A stretch of DNA of 64,000 nucleotides from Methylovirgula sp963708155 (lineage in GTDB: Bacteria; Pseudomonadota; Alphaproteobacteria; Rhizobiales; Beijerinckiaceae). The translations under genes and the position numbers were made by a program. Positions 43,786-53,017 of this stretch are shown one piece after another. Position 1 is the stretch's first letter. Every line of letters starts with the position of its first letter. The DNA lies in the NCBI GenBank assembly GCA_963708155.1, contig OY970183.1, forward strand, positions 1,054,001 to 1,118,000. The letters run 5' to 3'. The notes below the pieces were generated by a model. It was not told the DNA's origin and did not search any database. It saw only the letters and a list, made by a program, of their open reading frames with translations.

Positions 43786-43808
43786 GAGAGGAGCGGGAGG
43801 TTCCTCTC
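43786..43808 (-). other. Hairpin in leader of the initiating transferase gene
   Basis: GAGAGGA (43786-43792) pairs with TCCTCTC (43802-43808), about 40-60 bases upstream of the ATG on the minus strand. Possible translational or stability element; nothing else is recognised. Confidence 0.3.
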
Positions 43809-43907
43809 TGGTGGGAAATGTCTATTCCTTCCTGCATGAACGGCGGCTGTACGGAGCCGCAGCCCAGAGAAATTTCCAAAATTTTCAAAACTTAGAAGCA
43901 ACGATCA

Positions 43908-43935
43908 GGCCACGCCCAAGCGCGCCGGCGTGGCC
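43908..43935 (-). terminator. Hairpin downstream of aldo/keto reductase gene
   Basis: Nine-base stem GGCCACGCC / GGCGTGGCC with a 10-base loop, 84 bases past the reductase stop. No T-tract, so termination is uncertain. Confidence 0.4.
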
Positions 43936-44018
43936 GCGGAGGCGATGGTAAATCTCAACGCAGAACGCCCGGCTCGCATGGGCAAGCCGGGCGCGTCGGG
44001 GCGACCGCCAGAGGTCAG

Positions 44019-44894
44019 CTAGGCCGCGCTGGCCGCCTTGCCGGCGCGATCCAACGCCGCGAACTCCGCGTCAGACAGTGTGATGGACGCCGCGGCGACG
44101 TTCTCCTCGAGGTGTGCCACCTTCGACGTGCCGGGGATGGGCAGGATGACGGGGCTGCGCTTCAACAGCCAGGCGAGCGCCACCTGCCCCGGCGACTGAC
44201 CGTGCTTTTTGGCAATCTCGTCGAGCACCGAGCCGCTCTCAGTGAGCTTGCCGGCCGCGAGCGGAAACCAGGGGATGAACCCGATCCCCTCGGCCTCGCA
44301 ATAGTCGAGGACGTCCTCGCTGCCGCGTTCGACCAGATTGTAACGGTTCTGAACGGTGGCGACCTTGAAGACCTTTTGCGCCGCCTTGATGTCGGCGACG
44401 GAGACTTCGCTCAGGCCGGCGTGGGCAATGATGCCTTCGTCGAGCAGAGACCGGACCAGCGCGAATTGCGCCTCGCGCGGCACTTTCGGGTCGATCCGGT
44501 GCAATTGCCAGAGGTCGATCCGCTCGACGCCGAGCTTCTTGAGGCTCTTGAGCGCTTGCGCGCGCAGATAGTCGGGCGCGCCGTGTGGCGTCCAGCTATC
44601 GGGACCGGAGCGTGTGAGACCCGCCTTTGTCGCGATGAACAGGCCCTTGTAGGGATGGAGCGCCTCGCGGATCAGCTCTTCCGAAACATCCGGGCCGTAG
44701 GAATCCGCTGTATCGATAAAATTGACGCCGATCTCGGGCAGCCGCCGCAAGGTGCGCAGAGCTTCGGCGCGATCGGCGGGCGGCCCCCAGACCCCCGCGC
44801 CGGTGATGCGCATGGCTCCGAACCCGAGCCGATGAACCTTGACCTCGCCATCGATGGCGAATGTCCCGGATTTGCCTGCGTCAACCTCTGCCAT
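44019..44894 (-). CDS. Aldo/keto reductase
   Basis: 291 residues of the AKR family. The tetrad is visible: Asp in FIDTADSYG with its Tyr, Lys in IATKAG and His in LWQLHRID. NADPH-site segments are VILPIPGTSKVAHLEENVAA. Reduces an unknown aldehyde or ketone in the cytoplasm. ATG start; stands alone. Confidence 0.92.
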   Translation of the reverse strand: MAEVDAGKSGTFAIDGEVKVHRLGFGAMRITGAGVWGPPADRAEALRTLRRLPEIGVNFIDTADSYGPDVSEELIREALHPYKGLFIATKAGLTRSGPDSWTPHGAPDYLRAQALKSLKKLGVERIDLWQLHRIDPKVPREAQFALVRSLLDEGIIAHAGLSEVSVADIKAAQKVFKVATVQNRYNLVERGSEDVLDYCEAEGIGFIPWFPLAAGKLTESGSVLDEIAKKHGQSPGQVALAWLLKRSPVILPIPGTSKVAHLEENVAAASITLSDAEFAALDRAGKAASAA

Positions 44895-45000
44895 GTCTGT
44901 CTCGCCCCATTGAAGAATGGTCCGCCCTCTTAGCTAGAGCTACGACACGGGTTTACCAGCCCCGCCGCAAATGCGGCGGGACACGCTTTTGCGACTGTGC

Positions 45001-46209
45001 TTACCGATCGCCCGGATGCTTCTTGCCGCCCTCATGCTCCGGATGGCCGGCAGGCGCTTCACGGTGCGGGGGAGCCTCGCGATGCGGCGCTGCTTGCATG
45101 TGCATAGGTGCCTCACGATGCGGCGGTGCTTGCATGTGCATCGGTGCTTCGTGATGCGGCGGCTCAAGATGCGGCGCGGCCTGCATATGCATCGCGCCGC
45201 CGCCCGGTGCGTGACGCGGACTATGGACAACGCCTGCCGGGGTCTCCGCGCCATGTGCGAGCGGCTTTTCGTGGGCGCGTTTGCCGCCTTCAGCGGGCAG
45301 ATTATGCACCCCCGGCTCCAACTGGTTGTGTTTCAGCGGAGCGTGCTTGCCCTCAAGCGGCTGCTCTCCATGCAAGGGCGCCGTTCCTTCCAGCCCCCCA
45401 GGCCGTTCGGTGGCTTGCGGCGCGTGCGGCTCATGCGGCGTGTGCCCCGGCGTGCCGGCTCCGGCAGGATTTATCTCCGGTGCGCCCGGGCCGCCTTCAT
45501 GGGGGGGCTTGCCCTCGAATCCGACCGGCCGCGGGGTCGCGGCGATGGCCGGATGGCCGTGATTGGTCGAGGCGAAGCCGGCGCTGTTCACGCTGGCAGC
45601 GCGCACATGCTGGGTCTGCCAATGCGTCGGCGGATGATGCGGCTCGCGTGCCGCGGCTTCTTCCGTCGGCGTCGGCCGCACCGCCAGGCCGCCCCGGCCG
45701 CCGTTGTAGCTGATCCGATTGTTGTTGATGACGACCGTCTTCTCATAGACGTTGGTGATTTGTGCGCCTTGGAGGTTCGTCACCGCGCGATTGTAGTAGA
45801 AAGCGCCGTGGTCCCAATGGCCGCCCTCAAAACCCCGGCCGCCATAGCCATAGCCGTAATCGACGCCGCCGTAGAAGCCGACATGCGGCCCCCAATAGCC
45901 GCGATGGAACACATAGGCGCCGTTCGCAAAGCCCCAATAGGGCGGCGTCCAGAGAAGCTCCTCTTCCGGCGGTTCCACCCAGGTGCCTGGCACCCAGTAA
46001 TAATCGACATTGTTCCAGGCCCAATAGCCCGGCGTCCAGATATAACCGGGCCCCGGGATCGGCGGCTGATCATATTCTGGCAGCGGCGGGGGAGCTTCTT
46101 CAGCGCTGATCCCGGTGACCGCGCAGTCGGTCGATTGCGCGTAGCTCAAATCGAATGGAGAAAACGAGATCAGCAACGTGGTTGCGAGAGCATAGGAAAC
46201 GAGGCGCAT
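45001..46209 (-). CDS. YXWGXW-repeat secreted protein with His/Met-rich tail
   Basis: 402 residues. Signal peptide (LVSYALATTLLISFSPFDLSYA). Residues about 50-150 are aromatic repeats of YXWGXW kind (YIWTPGYWAWNN, YYWVPGTWVEPPEEE, LLWTPPYWGF, VFHRGYWGPH). The C-terminal half is low-complexity Pro/His/Glu with repeated MHMQAAPH, HREAPMHMQA units. AAGGAG precedes the ATG. Function unknown; the tail could bind metal ions. It lies downstream of a secreted unknown on the same strand. Confidence 0.75.
   Translation of the reverse strand: MRLVSYALATTLLISFSPFDLSYAQSTDCAVTGISAEEAPPPLPEYDQPPIPGPGYIWTPGYWAWNNVDYYWVPGTWVEPPEEELLWTPPYWGFANGAYVFHRGYWGPHVGFYGGVDYGYGYGGRGFEGGHWDHGAFYYNRAVTNLQGAQITNVYEKTVVINNNRISYNGGRGGLAVRPTPTEEAAAREPHHPPTHWQTQHVRAASVNSAGFASTNHGHPAIAATPRPVGFEGKPPHEGGPGAPEINPAGAGTPGHTPHEPHAPQATERPGGLEGTAPLHGEQPLEGKHAPLKHNQLEPGVHNLPAEGGKRAHEKPLAHGAETPAGVVHSPRHAPGGGAMHMQAAPHLEPPHHEAPMHMQAPPHREAPMHMQAAPHREAPPHREAPAGHPEHEGGKKHPGDR
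45056..45195 (-). repeat. Coding repeats of HREAPMHMQA-type units
   Basis: DNA repeats of about 27-36 bases (GCTTGCATGTGCAT..TGCCTCACGATGCGGCG variants) encode the His/Met-rich tail of the YXWGXW protein. Confidence 0.65.
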
Positions 46210-46415
46210 TCAAACTCCTTATGCGGGCATTGCAAATCTTGTCGACATGACAAGCGAGTGCGACAAGAATGCGTCGGCTGTGGCGCGGCTGTGCGGCACC
46301 GCGCAATTCGCGCATGAATGAGCCCGTTCGCCGGCAGGCGAGCTTGACAGCCCGGCCAAGCCGTTTGCCACGGAAGAGATGATTTTCGGGAAAACCGGGC
46401 GTGAGCGCCGCGCGC

Positions 46416-47588
46416 TCAGCTCTGGTCGGAAGCGTGCCCGTACATGCTCGGGTCTTCCTTTGGACCATCCGCCGTCCAGATCACGCGGAGCGGCAGCGGC
46501 ACCTGCGCCTTAACGCCGCCGTCCACGCCGAGCATCTGATTGAGAACCCATTTGGTGCACTGCTTGCGCTCGACCTCGATGAGGCGCGCCTCGATCGCTG
46601 CGATGGAAGAATTGCCGCTCCCCGATCCCGCGATCTGGTCCACATTGTCAGACAGGCAATCGAAGATGATCCGCTGCGTGCGATAGATCAGCGTGTAAGG
46701 ATGATCGGCGCGGCTGAAGACATATTGGAAATGCGCGACGCCTTCCGACGAGGCTTTTTGCAGCAACTCCTCCGTGTCCTCCCGCACATCGCCTTTCACG
46801 AGATCGCCGCGCGCCTGATAGAGCCGCTGCATGAACAAGGTCGCGCTGCGGTTGGCAGCGAGCAATTCAGAAGTTTCGAACAGACGCGCGTAGACTTCGC
46901 GCGCCGATTTCTTGATCATGGAATCGAGATCGGCCATCGACACCGCGCCGCGGTTATTGCCTTCGAACAGGCCGCCGATCTCGTCGGTGACGCGCTTGAT
47001 GATCATGCCGCGCAGCCGCTCCGCCGACCAGTTCTCGCCGATGAAGGTCTCAAACCGCTCCAGCTTGGCCTGCAGGATGGCCTCGGTCAGCGTATCTAGC
47101 ACGGCTGTCTCGGTGACATCACCCTGGTGGCCGGAATCGCCGAGCTTCGACTTGAGCGTCTGCATAAGCTGATCGACCATGGTCGTATAGTCGCGATCGG
47201 CCTCGTCAATCGCAGCGCTGCCCGAGCCCGCTTCGGTGTCAGAGGAGCCGACCGCACCGAGCAAATCGCTGGCGTTGACATTCTTGAGCAAGGCAAGCTG
47301 TTCGCGCGCCGGTGGCGCGAGCTTGGCCAGTTCGCGCGTCCCCTCGTCATCCGGAAAATCAGCGAGGGCGCTGTCATCCTCCTCGCTGTCGCTGCCGGTG
47401 GCTGGGCGATGACGATGTGGATGATGCTTGTGGTGGGTGTTGCTGTTTCCGAAAAACAATTGATGCAGGAACGTATCCAGCCCGAATTGTGCCCGCGCGG
47501 GCGTGACAGCAACGAAACTGCTCAAGGCAAACGTGCAAATGGCGAAGCGCGAGCTTCGCAACAGATGGGCACGTTCAGCAGCCATCAA
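46416..47588 (-). CDS. Secreted protein of unknown function, partner of caspase gene
   Basis: 390 residues. Signal peptide (FAICTFALSSFVAVTPARA), then a His-rich segment (NSNTHHKHHPHRHRP), an acidic/Ser stretch and a mainly helical domain of about 300 residues (LERFETFIGENWSAERLRG, RSATLFMQRLYQARGDLV, VERKQCTKWVLNQML). No family recognised. It follows the caspase gene by 75 bases on the same strand, so the two may act together in the periplasm. Confidence 0.65.
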   Translation of the reverse strand: MMAAERAHLLRSSRFAICTFALSSFVAVTPARAQFGLDTFLHQLFFGNSNTHHKHHPHRHRPATGSDSEEDDSALADFPDDEGTRELAKLAPPAREQLALLKNVNASDLLGAVGSSDTEAGSGSAAIDEADRDYTTMVDQLMQTLKSKLGDSGHQGDVTETAVLDTLTEAILQAKLERFETFIGENWSAERLRGMIIKRVTDEIGGLFEGNNRGAVSMADLDSMIKKSAREVYARLFETSELLAANRSATLFMQRLYQARGDLVKGDVREDTEELLQKASSEGVAHFQYVFSRADHPYTLIYRTQRIIFDCLSDNVDQIAGSGSGNSSIAAIEARLIEVERKQCTKWVLNQMLGVDGGVKAQVPLPLRVIWTADGPKEDPSMYGHASDQS

Positions 47589-47663
47589 TCTCCCCTTCCG
47601 CGCAAGCGCATCGCTCTATTACCTTGCCCTATATGGCGGCAATCGCAACGCCGCCCGCTGCCC

Positions 47664-50369
47664 TCAATCGTGGCGTCCGGCCGCCGCATCGCCATCCACC
47701 GCATCGCGCGCTTCCTTGATCTGTTGATAGAGGAGATCGGCGAAGGGAACCTTGGTTTTTTTCGCCAGCAGAAAGCTGGCGGCCAAAGTGCGCCGCAGCG
47801 TTACATTGGCGTAACAGCCCGTCTGGCGTTCGATGCTGCGGAATTGCGGTTCGGTGGGCGAGACACGGCGGCCCCAGTCCCACACCCAGAGCGTGGCATG
47901 ACGGCTGTAATAACCGTTGCAGCCCAGCGGCACTTCCAGCTTGCGCACCTCGACCTTGCCGATATCGGGATTGATGGTGCCATAGAATTTCTGCAGCCGG
48001 TCAACCTCGTCCTCGTCCAGCAACGGCCGTCCATTGATATCGTTCGCCTGCCCGTTGACGGCCATCTCTGCGAGCAGAATGCCGGCGTCGGCCTCGAAAA
48101 AGGGATTGCCGTCCTCCGTCGTCGGATCGGCCTCGGCTGAAAGCTTTATCGCCTGATAGGCATATTGCATTGCCTTCAGCGGGTCTTTGGTCACGCCGAA
48201 CTCGCCGTTGCGATAAATTTCGGCGAGATAGGTCGCGGCTCGAGCCGAACCCTGGCTGAGCGCGCGACGCAGCAGATCAACGGCTTCGTTCGCGCCGTTT
48301 TCCGGGCTCGTGAGAATACGTCCCGAACGCAGCCGTTCGGCAAGATCGATCTCCGCATCCTCGAAGCCGCCATGTGCGGCAAGACGATAATAGCGTGCGG
48401 CGATTTCGGGCTGCGGAATCGGCAGGCCGTCTCCCGCTTCCATCATCATGGCGAGATTGTATTGCGCCCGCGCATTGTTCGCGAGCGCGGCGCGGCCAAA
48501 CCAAAGCAGCGCGCGCGAATCATCCGAAAGCACACTCTTGGCGGCGTCGACATCGCCATTATCGTCGACGATCCTGTAGCCATAGAAATAGAAGAGCCCG
48601 AGATCGACCTTCGCATCGACCGAGCCGGCATCGGCGGCGCGCTCCGCCCATTCGACAGCGCGGCGCGGATCGGGGCTGACGCCTTGGCCGTACCATAAAG
48701 ATTCGGCGACATCGACCATCGCGGCAACGGAACCGGCCTCCGCCGCCTTGCCCATCCAATCGTAAGCCTCGGCGAAATCGGGCTGGAGGCCGAACAGGCC
48801 ATTCTTGTAGCGCAGGCCAAGCTCGTACATGGCCGCCGGAAAACCCTGGTCGGCAGCCTTGGTGAGATCCTTGTTCGCCTGATCCTGATCCTGGTCCGGG
48901 TTGTGGGCCTCGGCGTAATCGTAGACCGTCGCCAGACTATAGAGCGCCGCGATATAGCCGCGATCGGCAGCATCCTTGAACGCCGCATACGCCCCCAGCA
49001 GCATCTCCTGGCGGGCCGGATCGTCCGGCCGCATGGAATTGGCCGCCGCCTGTTGCGCGCGCCCGTAATCGTAGAGGAAACGCGCGAGCCGCGGATTGCG
49101 GGCGATCGACTTCTGGCACGCCGGAATGGCCGCATCGAAATCGAGCGTGGCGAGCGGCACGCCCGGCACCTCCGGCGGCCGCGCATTGTCGATATCGGCG
49201 GCGGCAAGGCGATCGCAATCATCGATGTTGCGATCGAGCGGCGTCGCGGTGAACGAACTGCCGACTGGCGAACTGATGAGATTGACCAGCGCGCGGCGAG
49301 CGAGTTCAGCAGTCGGGCAATCCTGAAAGCGGCGGCGATGCCTCTCCAGCGTCTCGCGGGTCGGTTGCTGGCTTATCTGCTCCCAATCCTGCTGCGCGCC
49401 CTCGCATTGCTGTTGCGACAAGGGGAAGCGTTCGGCGCCGACAGAACCGACAAGCGTGAAATCATCCGCTGCGCCGAGATTGTCGAAATATTCCGGATCC
49501 TGCTCGAAGCCGCCCTTCGCTGCATAGGCCCGCACGACCAGCCGTGCGCGCTCCGCCAGTTGCGGCAGGGTTTGGCCGGGTCGCTGCATCTCCTGGCGCA
49601 AAACCTCGGTGAAGAGCGAGTTTCTGCGCTTGTCGGTCGGGCCGAAGCTTTCGATCGCGGTCTCGCCATAGGAGGCGGAATAGAGGGTGAGGAAGCCGCT
49701 CGGCAGGTCATCGTTCGGCAAAAGCCGGCTGCCGGAGGTGGCGCTGCGCTTCAGCGTGCGGATGTCGGCGGTCGCCGGCGGCAGCGAACGGCAGGCGTCG
49801 AGAACGATGAACGCCGCCGCGGGCTTCCTGCCGGCGATCGCGTGGATGATGTCGGCGACGGAAACCCCGTCCTTCGGAATCTCTTCGGCGTCATACTGGC
49901 TCTCGAAAGCCGGCATCTTCAGCGCAATAATATCGTCGCGACGGTCGGCGTCGCGCAAACGCGCCCGCGTGTAAGTCTTGAGGCTCGTCAAGCTTCCCAG
50001 CAGCAGGTAATTGGTGTTGGTCGCCTCGATGCCCGTGCCATGGCCGGAAAAGAAGAAGAAGACGTTGTCGCCTTCCTCGATCGTCTTCAGGAACGCCTGA
50101 AATTTCTTGTCGAACTCGTCCCGCGTCCGTACATCGGTCGCGAGCGTGATGTTCTTTTTGTCGAAACCGACTTCCTGAAGATCGGCAGCGATATCGGCGG
50201 CGTCATCGTCCGCGCGCGTCAAATTCTGGATGTCCGGATCGCCATATCGTTGGATGCCCAGCACGAACGCGCGCCGCGTCTCTGCCTGCGCCCCCGTCGC
50301 CGCAAGCAAAACCAGAGCACCCAAAAATGCCAGCGCGGAGAGAATCCGGACCGTTCGCACGTACGCCAT
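47664..50369 (-). CDS. Caspase-family (C14) peptidase with Sel1 repeats
   Basis: 901 residues. Signal peptide (ILSALAFLGALVLLAATGAQA), then a caspase-like domain with the His/Cys pair: H110 in FFFFSGHGTG and C193 in FIVLDACRS. A linker follows, then at least five Sel1/TPR-like repeats (AAFKDAADRGYIAALYSLA, AADQGFPAAMYELG, KAAEAGSVAAMVDVAESLW, RAADAGSVDAKVDLGLFYFYG, RRALSQGSARAATYLAEIY). Probably cleaves after Arg/Lys like other bacterial orthocaspases; target unknown. Probably periplasmic. Confidence 0.85.
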   Translation of the reverse strand: MAYVRTVRILSALAFLGALVLLAATGAQAETRRAFVLGIQRYGDPDIQNLTRADDDAADIAADLQEVGFDKKNITLATDVRTRDEFDKKFQAFLKTIEEGDNVFFFFSGHGTGIEATNTNYLLLGSLTSLKTYTRARLRDADRRDDIIALKMPAFESQYDAEEIPKDGVSVADIIHAIAGRKPAAAFIVLDACRSLPPATADIRTLKRSATSGSRLLPNDDLPSGFLTLYSASYGETAIESFGPTDKRRNSLFTEVLRQEMQRPGQTLPQLAERARLVVRAYAAKGGFEQDPEYFDNLGAADDFTLVGSVGAERFPLSQQQCEGAQQDWEQISQQPTRETLERHRRRFQDCPTAELARRALVNLISSPVGSSFTATPLDRNIDDCDRLAAADIDNARPPEVPGVPLATLDFDAAIPACQKSIARNPRLARFLYDYGRAQQAAANSMRPDDPARQEMLLGAYAAFKDAADRGYIAALYSLATVYDYAEAHNPDQDQDQANKDLTKAADQGFPAAMYELGLRYKNGLFGLQPDFAEAYDWMGKAAEAGSVAAMVDVAESLWYGQGVSPDPRRAVEWAERAADAGSVDAKVDLGLFYFYGYRIVDDNGDVDAAKSVLSDDSRALLWFGRAALANNARAQYNLAMMMEAGDGLPIPQPEIAARYYRLAAHGGFEDAEIDLAERLRSGRILTSPENGANEAVDLLRRALSQGSARAATYLAEIYRNGEFGVTKDPLKAMQYAYQAIKLSAEADPTTEDGNPFFEADAGILLAEMAVNGQANDINGRPLLDEDEVDRLQKFYGTINPDIGKVEVRKLEVPLGCNGYYSRHATLWVWDWGRRVSPTEPQFRSIERQTGCYANVTLRRTLAASFLLAKKTKVPFADLLYQQIKEARDAVDGDAAAGRHD

Positions 50370-50552
50370 TCCAACCCCTTATGCCGCGCCGGCAGAAGTT
50401 TGCGCGTCGTGCCTCACGGCGCAAGGGTCTAACGGGCGCTTAGCCAATATATTGCAAGCCATTTTGGCGTAATATCGTCGCTTGGAACTGCAAAGCTTCG
50501 CCACGCGCGCGGCGATACGGCAACGCCAGCGCTTAACCGCCGCGTTGCGCTG

Positions 50553-51329
50553 TCAGCCAATCGGCCCGATCAGCCGTGTGACTTTGCCGACGACGGAGAC
50601 AAAATCCGTCGCGTGCAAGGCCAAAGCCCCTTCGAACGGATAATCGAGCAGCCGCGCGACGACGAGGATGCTGGTCACCGCGGTCGTGAAAATCCCCGCG
50701 ACCATCGCTGCCGACGCCCGATAGCGCAGGCCGGAGAGGACGACGAAGGCTGCCAGGATCAGTTCAAACCCGATCAGCACCGTCCAAAGCGCCCCCGGAA
50801 TGCCGCTGTCGGCCTGAAAGATGCGCATTTCGCGCTGCGCATGCGCCTCGGCCAGCAGGGAGAGAATTTCCGCTTTCTTCTCGCGCGCGGTCGAATCGTC
50901 CGCGTTGAAGTTAGCGACGGTCTGGATCAATGTTTGGAACTTCTGATCGGTCGCGAGGTCCTCGCTGCGCTGCGCTGCCATCACCGGCCATTCGTCTTGC
51001 ACGACGCTGTCCAGATAGGCCTTAAGCTTGTTGAGAATGTCTTTCGCTTCCGGTGGCGGCAAAGTCGCCGCAATCATCGCCGCACCATGCAGAGCGCCGA
51101 CCTCGAGATCAATCGCCGCTGAGGCTTCGTTATATTCGGTCCAGGCCTCACTGAAGACGAAGGCCAGAAGAACCGCGAAGATGACGCCGAGTTGCAGGAA
51201 GACCGTCGCGCCGACGTCATGGTGCTCGCGACGCCAGTCCGTCCCGACAAATTTTTGAACGAGCAGCGCCAACCCGGCGGCTGCGAGACCGGATCCGGCG
51301 ACGATGAGGAATGCTATGAAGTAACTCAT
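50553..51329 (-). CDS. DUF4239-family membrane protein
   Basis: 258 residues with four hydrophobic helices (FIAFLIVAGSGLAAAGLALLV, FLQLGVIFAVLLAFVFSEAW, GALWTVLIGFELILAAFVVL, MVAGIFTTAVTSILVVARLL) and the family-type YNEASAAIDLEVGALHGAA. DUF4239 proteins are bestrophin-like in topology with no proven role. Next to the caspase gene on the same strand, 183 bases apart. Confidence 0.82.
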   Translation of the reverse strand: MSYFIAFLIVAGSGLAAAGLALLVQKFVGTDWRREHHDVGATVFLQLGVIFAVLLAFVFSEAWTEYNEASAAIDLEVGALHGAAMIAATLPPPEAKDILNKLKAYLDSVVQDEWPVMAAQRSEDLATDQKFQTLIQTVANFNADDSTAREKKAEILSLLAEAHAQREMRIFQADSGIPGALWTVLIGFELILAAFVVLSGLRYRASAAMVAGIFTTAVTSILVVARLLDYPFEGALALHATDFVSVVGKVTRLIGPIG

Positions 51330-51402
51330 GAGTCAGTCGAGCAGATTGGCGTGGAGATAAGCGAGCCGTCCCGACTTATCCAAGACTGAGGCCGAGCATC
51401 TG

Positions 51403-52650
51403 TCAAAGCGACGACGCGGGCAGCACGGCCAAAGCCTCCTCCGCGGCGCGCAGGCCGCTTTCCCACGCGCCATGTACGGTCGAAAAGAAAGAAGGATGCG
51501 TCGCCTCACCGGCAAAGAAAAGCCGCTCCGCCACCGGCGCGGCAAGCTCCGCCCGCGCCCCGGCGTGTCCCGGCAGCGCGTGCGAATAGGAGCCGAGCGC
51601 CCAGGGATCGCGCGCCCAGCCGGTCTCGGCGACCGGCGTCGCGCGGCGGCGGAAGGAGGAACCGACGAGCGCGCTTAATTCATCGAGCGCGAAGGCGCCG
51701 AGCGCGCCCTCGCCTTCGCGGATCAAGTCCTCGGCGTTGCGGCCACCGAAAAAGGCCTCGACATAGGGACGGTCGAATGGCCGCGTATGATAGGAGCCCG
51801 TCGCGGTTCGATCGATGCGGCCGAAGAGATGGCCCTCGACCGGAAACTCCTCCGGCTCTACGAGGCGCAAGAAAGCCTTTTCCGCCGTCCCCAGGCGCAG
51901 GCCCGCGGCGGCCTCGGTCTTGTCCGGCAGCGGCGGCGAGAAAGCGATCCGCTCTTTGGCAAGAAGATTGGTCGGCACGGTTATGATGACCCCGCGGGCC
52001 GATAACGCGCCCTGCTGGGTTTCGAGGCGCACCGGCACGCGGCTGTGATCAATCGCCGTCACCGCGCAATCGAAGCGCGGCGTGATGGCCGCGGCCACGG
52101 TCGCGATGGCGGCGCCATAGCCCTCCCGGATCCGCCAATTCACGCCGGTATCGATATAGGCATCATAATCGAGGACCGAGACCCGACCGAACTCAGCGCC
52201 GTTGTAATAGGAACTCACCGCGTCGATCAGGGCATTCCAGCGGCTTCCGGGTTCGAGATAATCCGATGCCTGAGAATCGCGCCCGTTTAGGGCCGCGGCG
52301 GCAAGGCGCGCATCGAATGCCTCGAAGGCTTCGGCGAATTCCTTTTGCTCCGCGGCGCTGAACCCCTGATCCCCGGATTGGCGGCCCCAATTCGCCGAAC
52401 GTTTCTCGAAGGCGAAGGCCGCCGCCTCGATGAGCGGAACAAGCACATTGCGATCTGCAGAATGTACCCAGCCGCAGCCGCCATCGAGCGGAAAGGCGCC
52501 TTGCACCGTAAAAGTGAAGGCCCGGCCGCCCGGACGCGAGCGGGCTTCGAGCACGACGACATCTCGGCCGGCGCGCGTCAGTGCAAGCGCCGCCGCCAGC
52601 CCCGCCGCGCCCGCACCAACGATCGCGACATCAAAACTATCCTGCATCAT
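51403..52650 (-). CDS. Flavin-containing amine oxidase
   Basis: 415 residues. FAD-binding VAIVGAGAAGLAAALALTRAG, second FAD motif LEARSRPGGRAFTF and C-terminal LFFAGEATHPSFFSTVHGAWESG. It oxidises an amine (monoamine, polyamine or similar) with release of H2O2; substrate unknown. Start ATG 52650 or 52647. Confidence 0.9.
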   Translation of the reverse strand: MMQDSFDVAIVGAGAAGLAAALALTRAGRDVVVLEARSRPGGRAFTFTVQGAFPLDGGCGWVHSADRNVLVPLIEAAAFAFEKRSANWGRQSGDQGFSAAEQKEFAEAFEAFDARLAAAALNGRDSQASDYLEPGSRWNALIDAVSSYYNGAEFGRVSVLDYDAYIDTGVNWRIREGYGAAIATVAAAITPRFDCAVTAIDHSRVPVRLETQQGALSARGVIITVPTNLLAKERIAFSPPLPDKTEAAAGLRLGTAEKAFLRLVEPEEFPVEGHLFGRIDRTATGSYHTRPFDRPYVEAFFGGRNAEDLIREGEGALGAFALDELSALVGSSFRRRATPVAETGWARDPWALGSYSHALPGHAGARAELAAPVAERLFFAGEATHPSFFSTVHGAWESGLRAAEEALAVLPASSL

Positions 52651-53017
52651 GAACCTCGCCTGCGCCGTTCCGGCTTGCGTTTAGCAGGATGCGCGAACTT
52701 GCAAATCAAACGACTGATGGCCGAAGCGCAGGTTCTGCAGCTCCGCGAAGATCGCATGACAGCCCCGCGTCATTTTCGCGCATCGCGGTCGACCCGATCA
52801 TGCGCAGTCCGAGCTTCGCGATCTCGCCGCCCTCGCAACTCATCCTTCACAGCCTCATCATAGCCGAAGGCGATCGCGTTATCTGGCGCTCCCAACGCGC
52901 CCAAGTTCATCCGGGAAAATGATCAAATGATTCCAGTTATGGTTTACAAATCGTTACTTCGAGCCCAACTTAGTGGGGTGCCGGTGAGCATCGGCTTGGA
53001 AGAATCGGATTTGTGCC
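52651..53017. other. Intergenic region, no gene seen
   Basis: 367 bases between the amine oxidase and the divergent RpfF-like gene. Short frames here are codon-poor and look like shadow. The region near 52920-53000 is AT-richer and probably holds the rpfF promoter, but no clear -35/-10 pair was found. Confidence 0.5.

Noticed and set aside
45056..45195. CRISPR-like repeated units
   Set aside because: Repeats are in frame, of unequal spacing and encode a His/Met-rich tail; no unique spacers of constant length and no cas genes.
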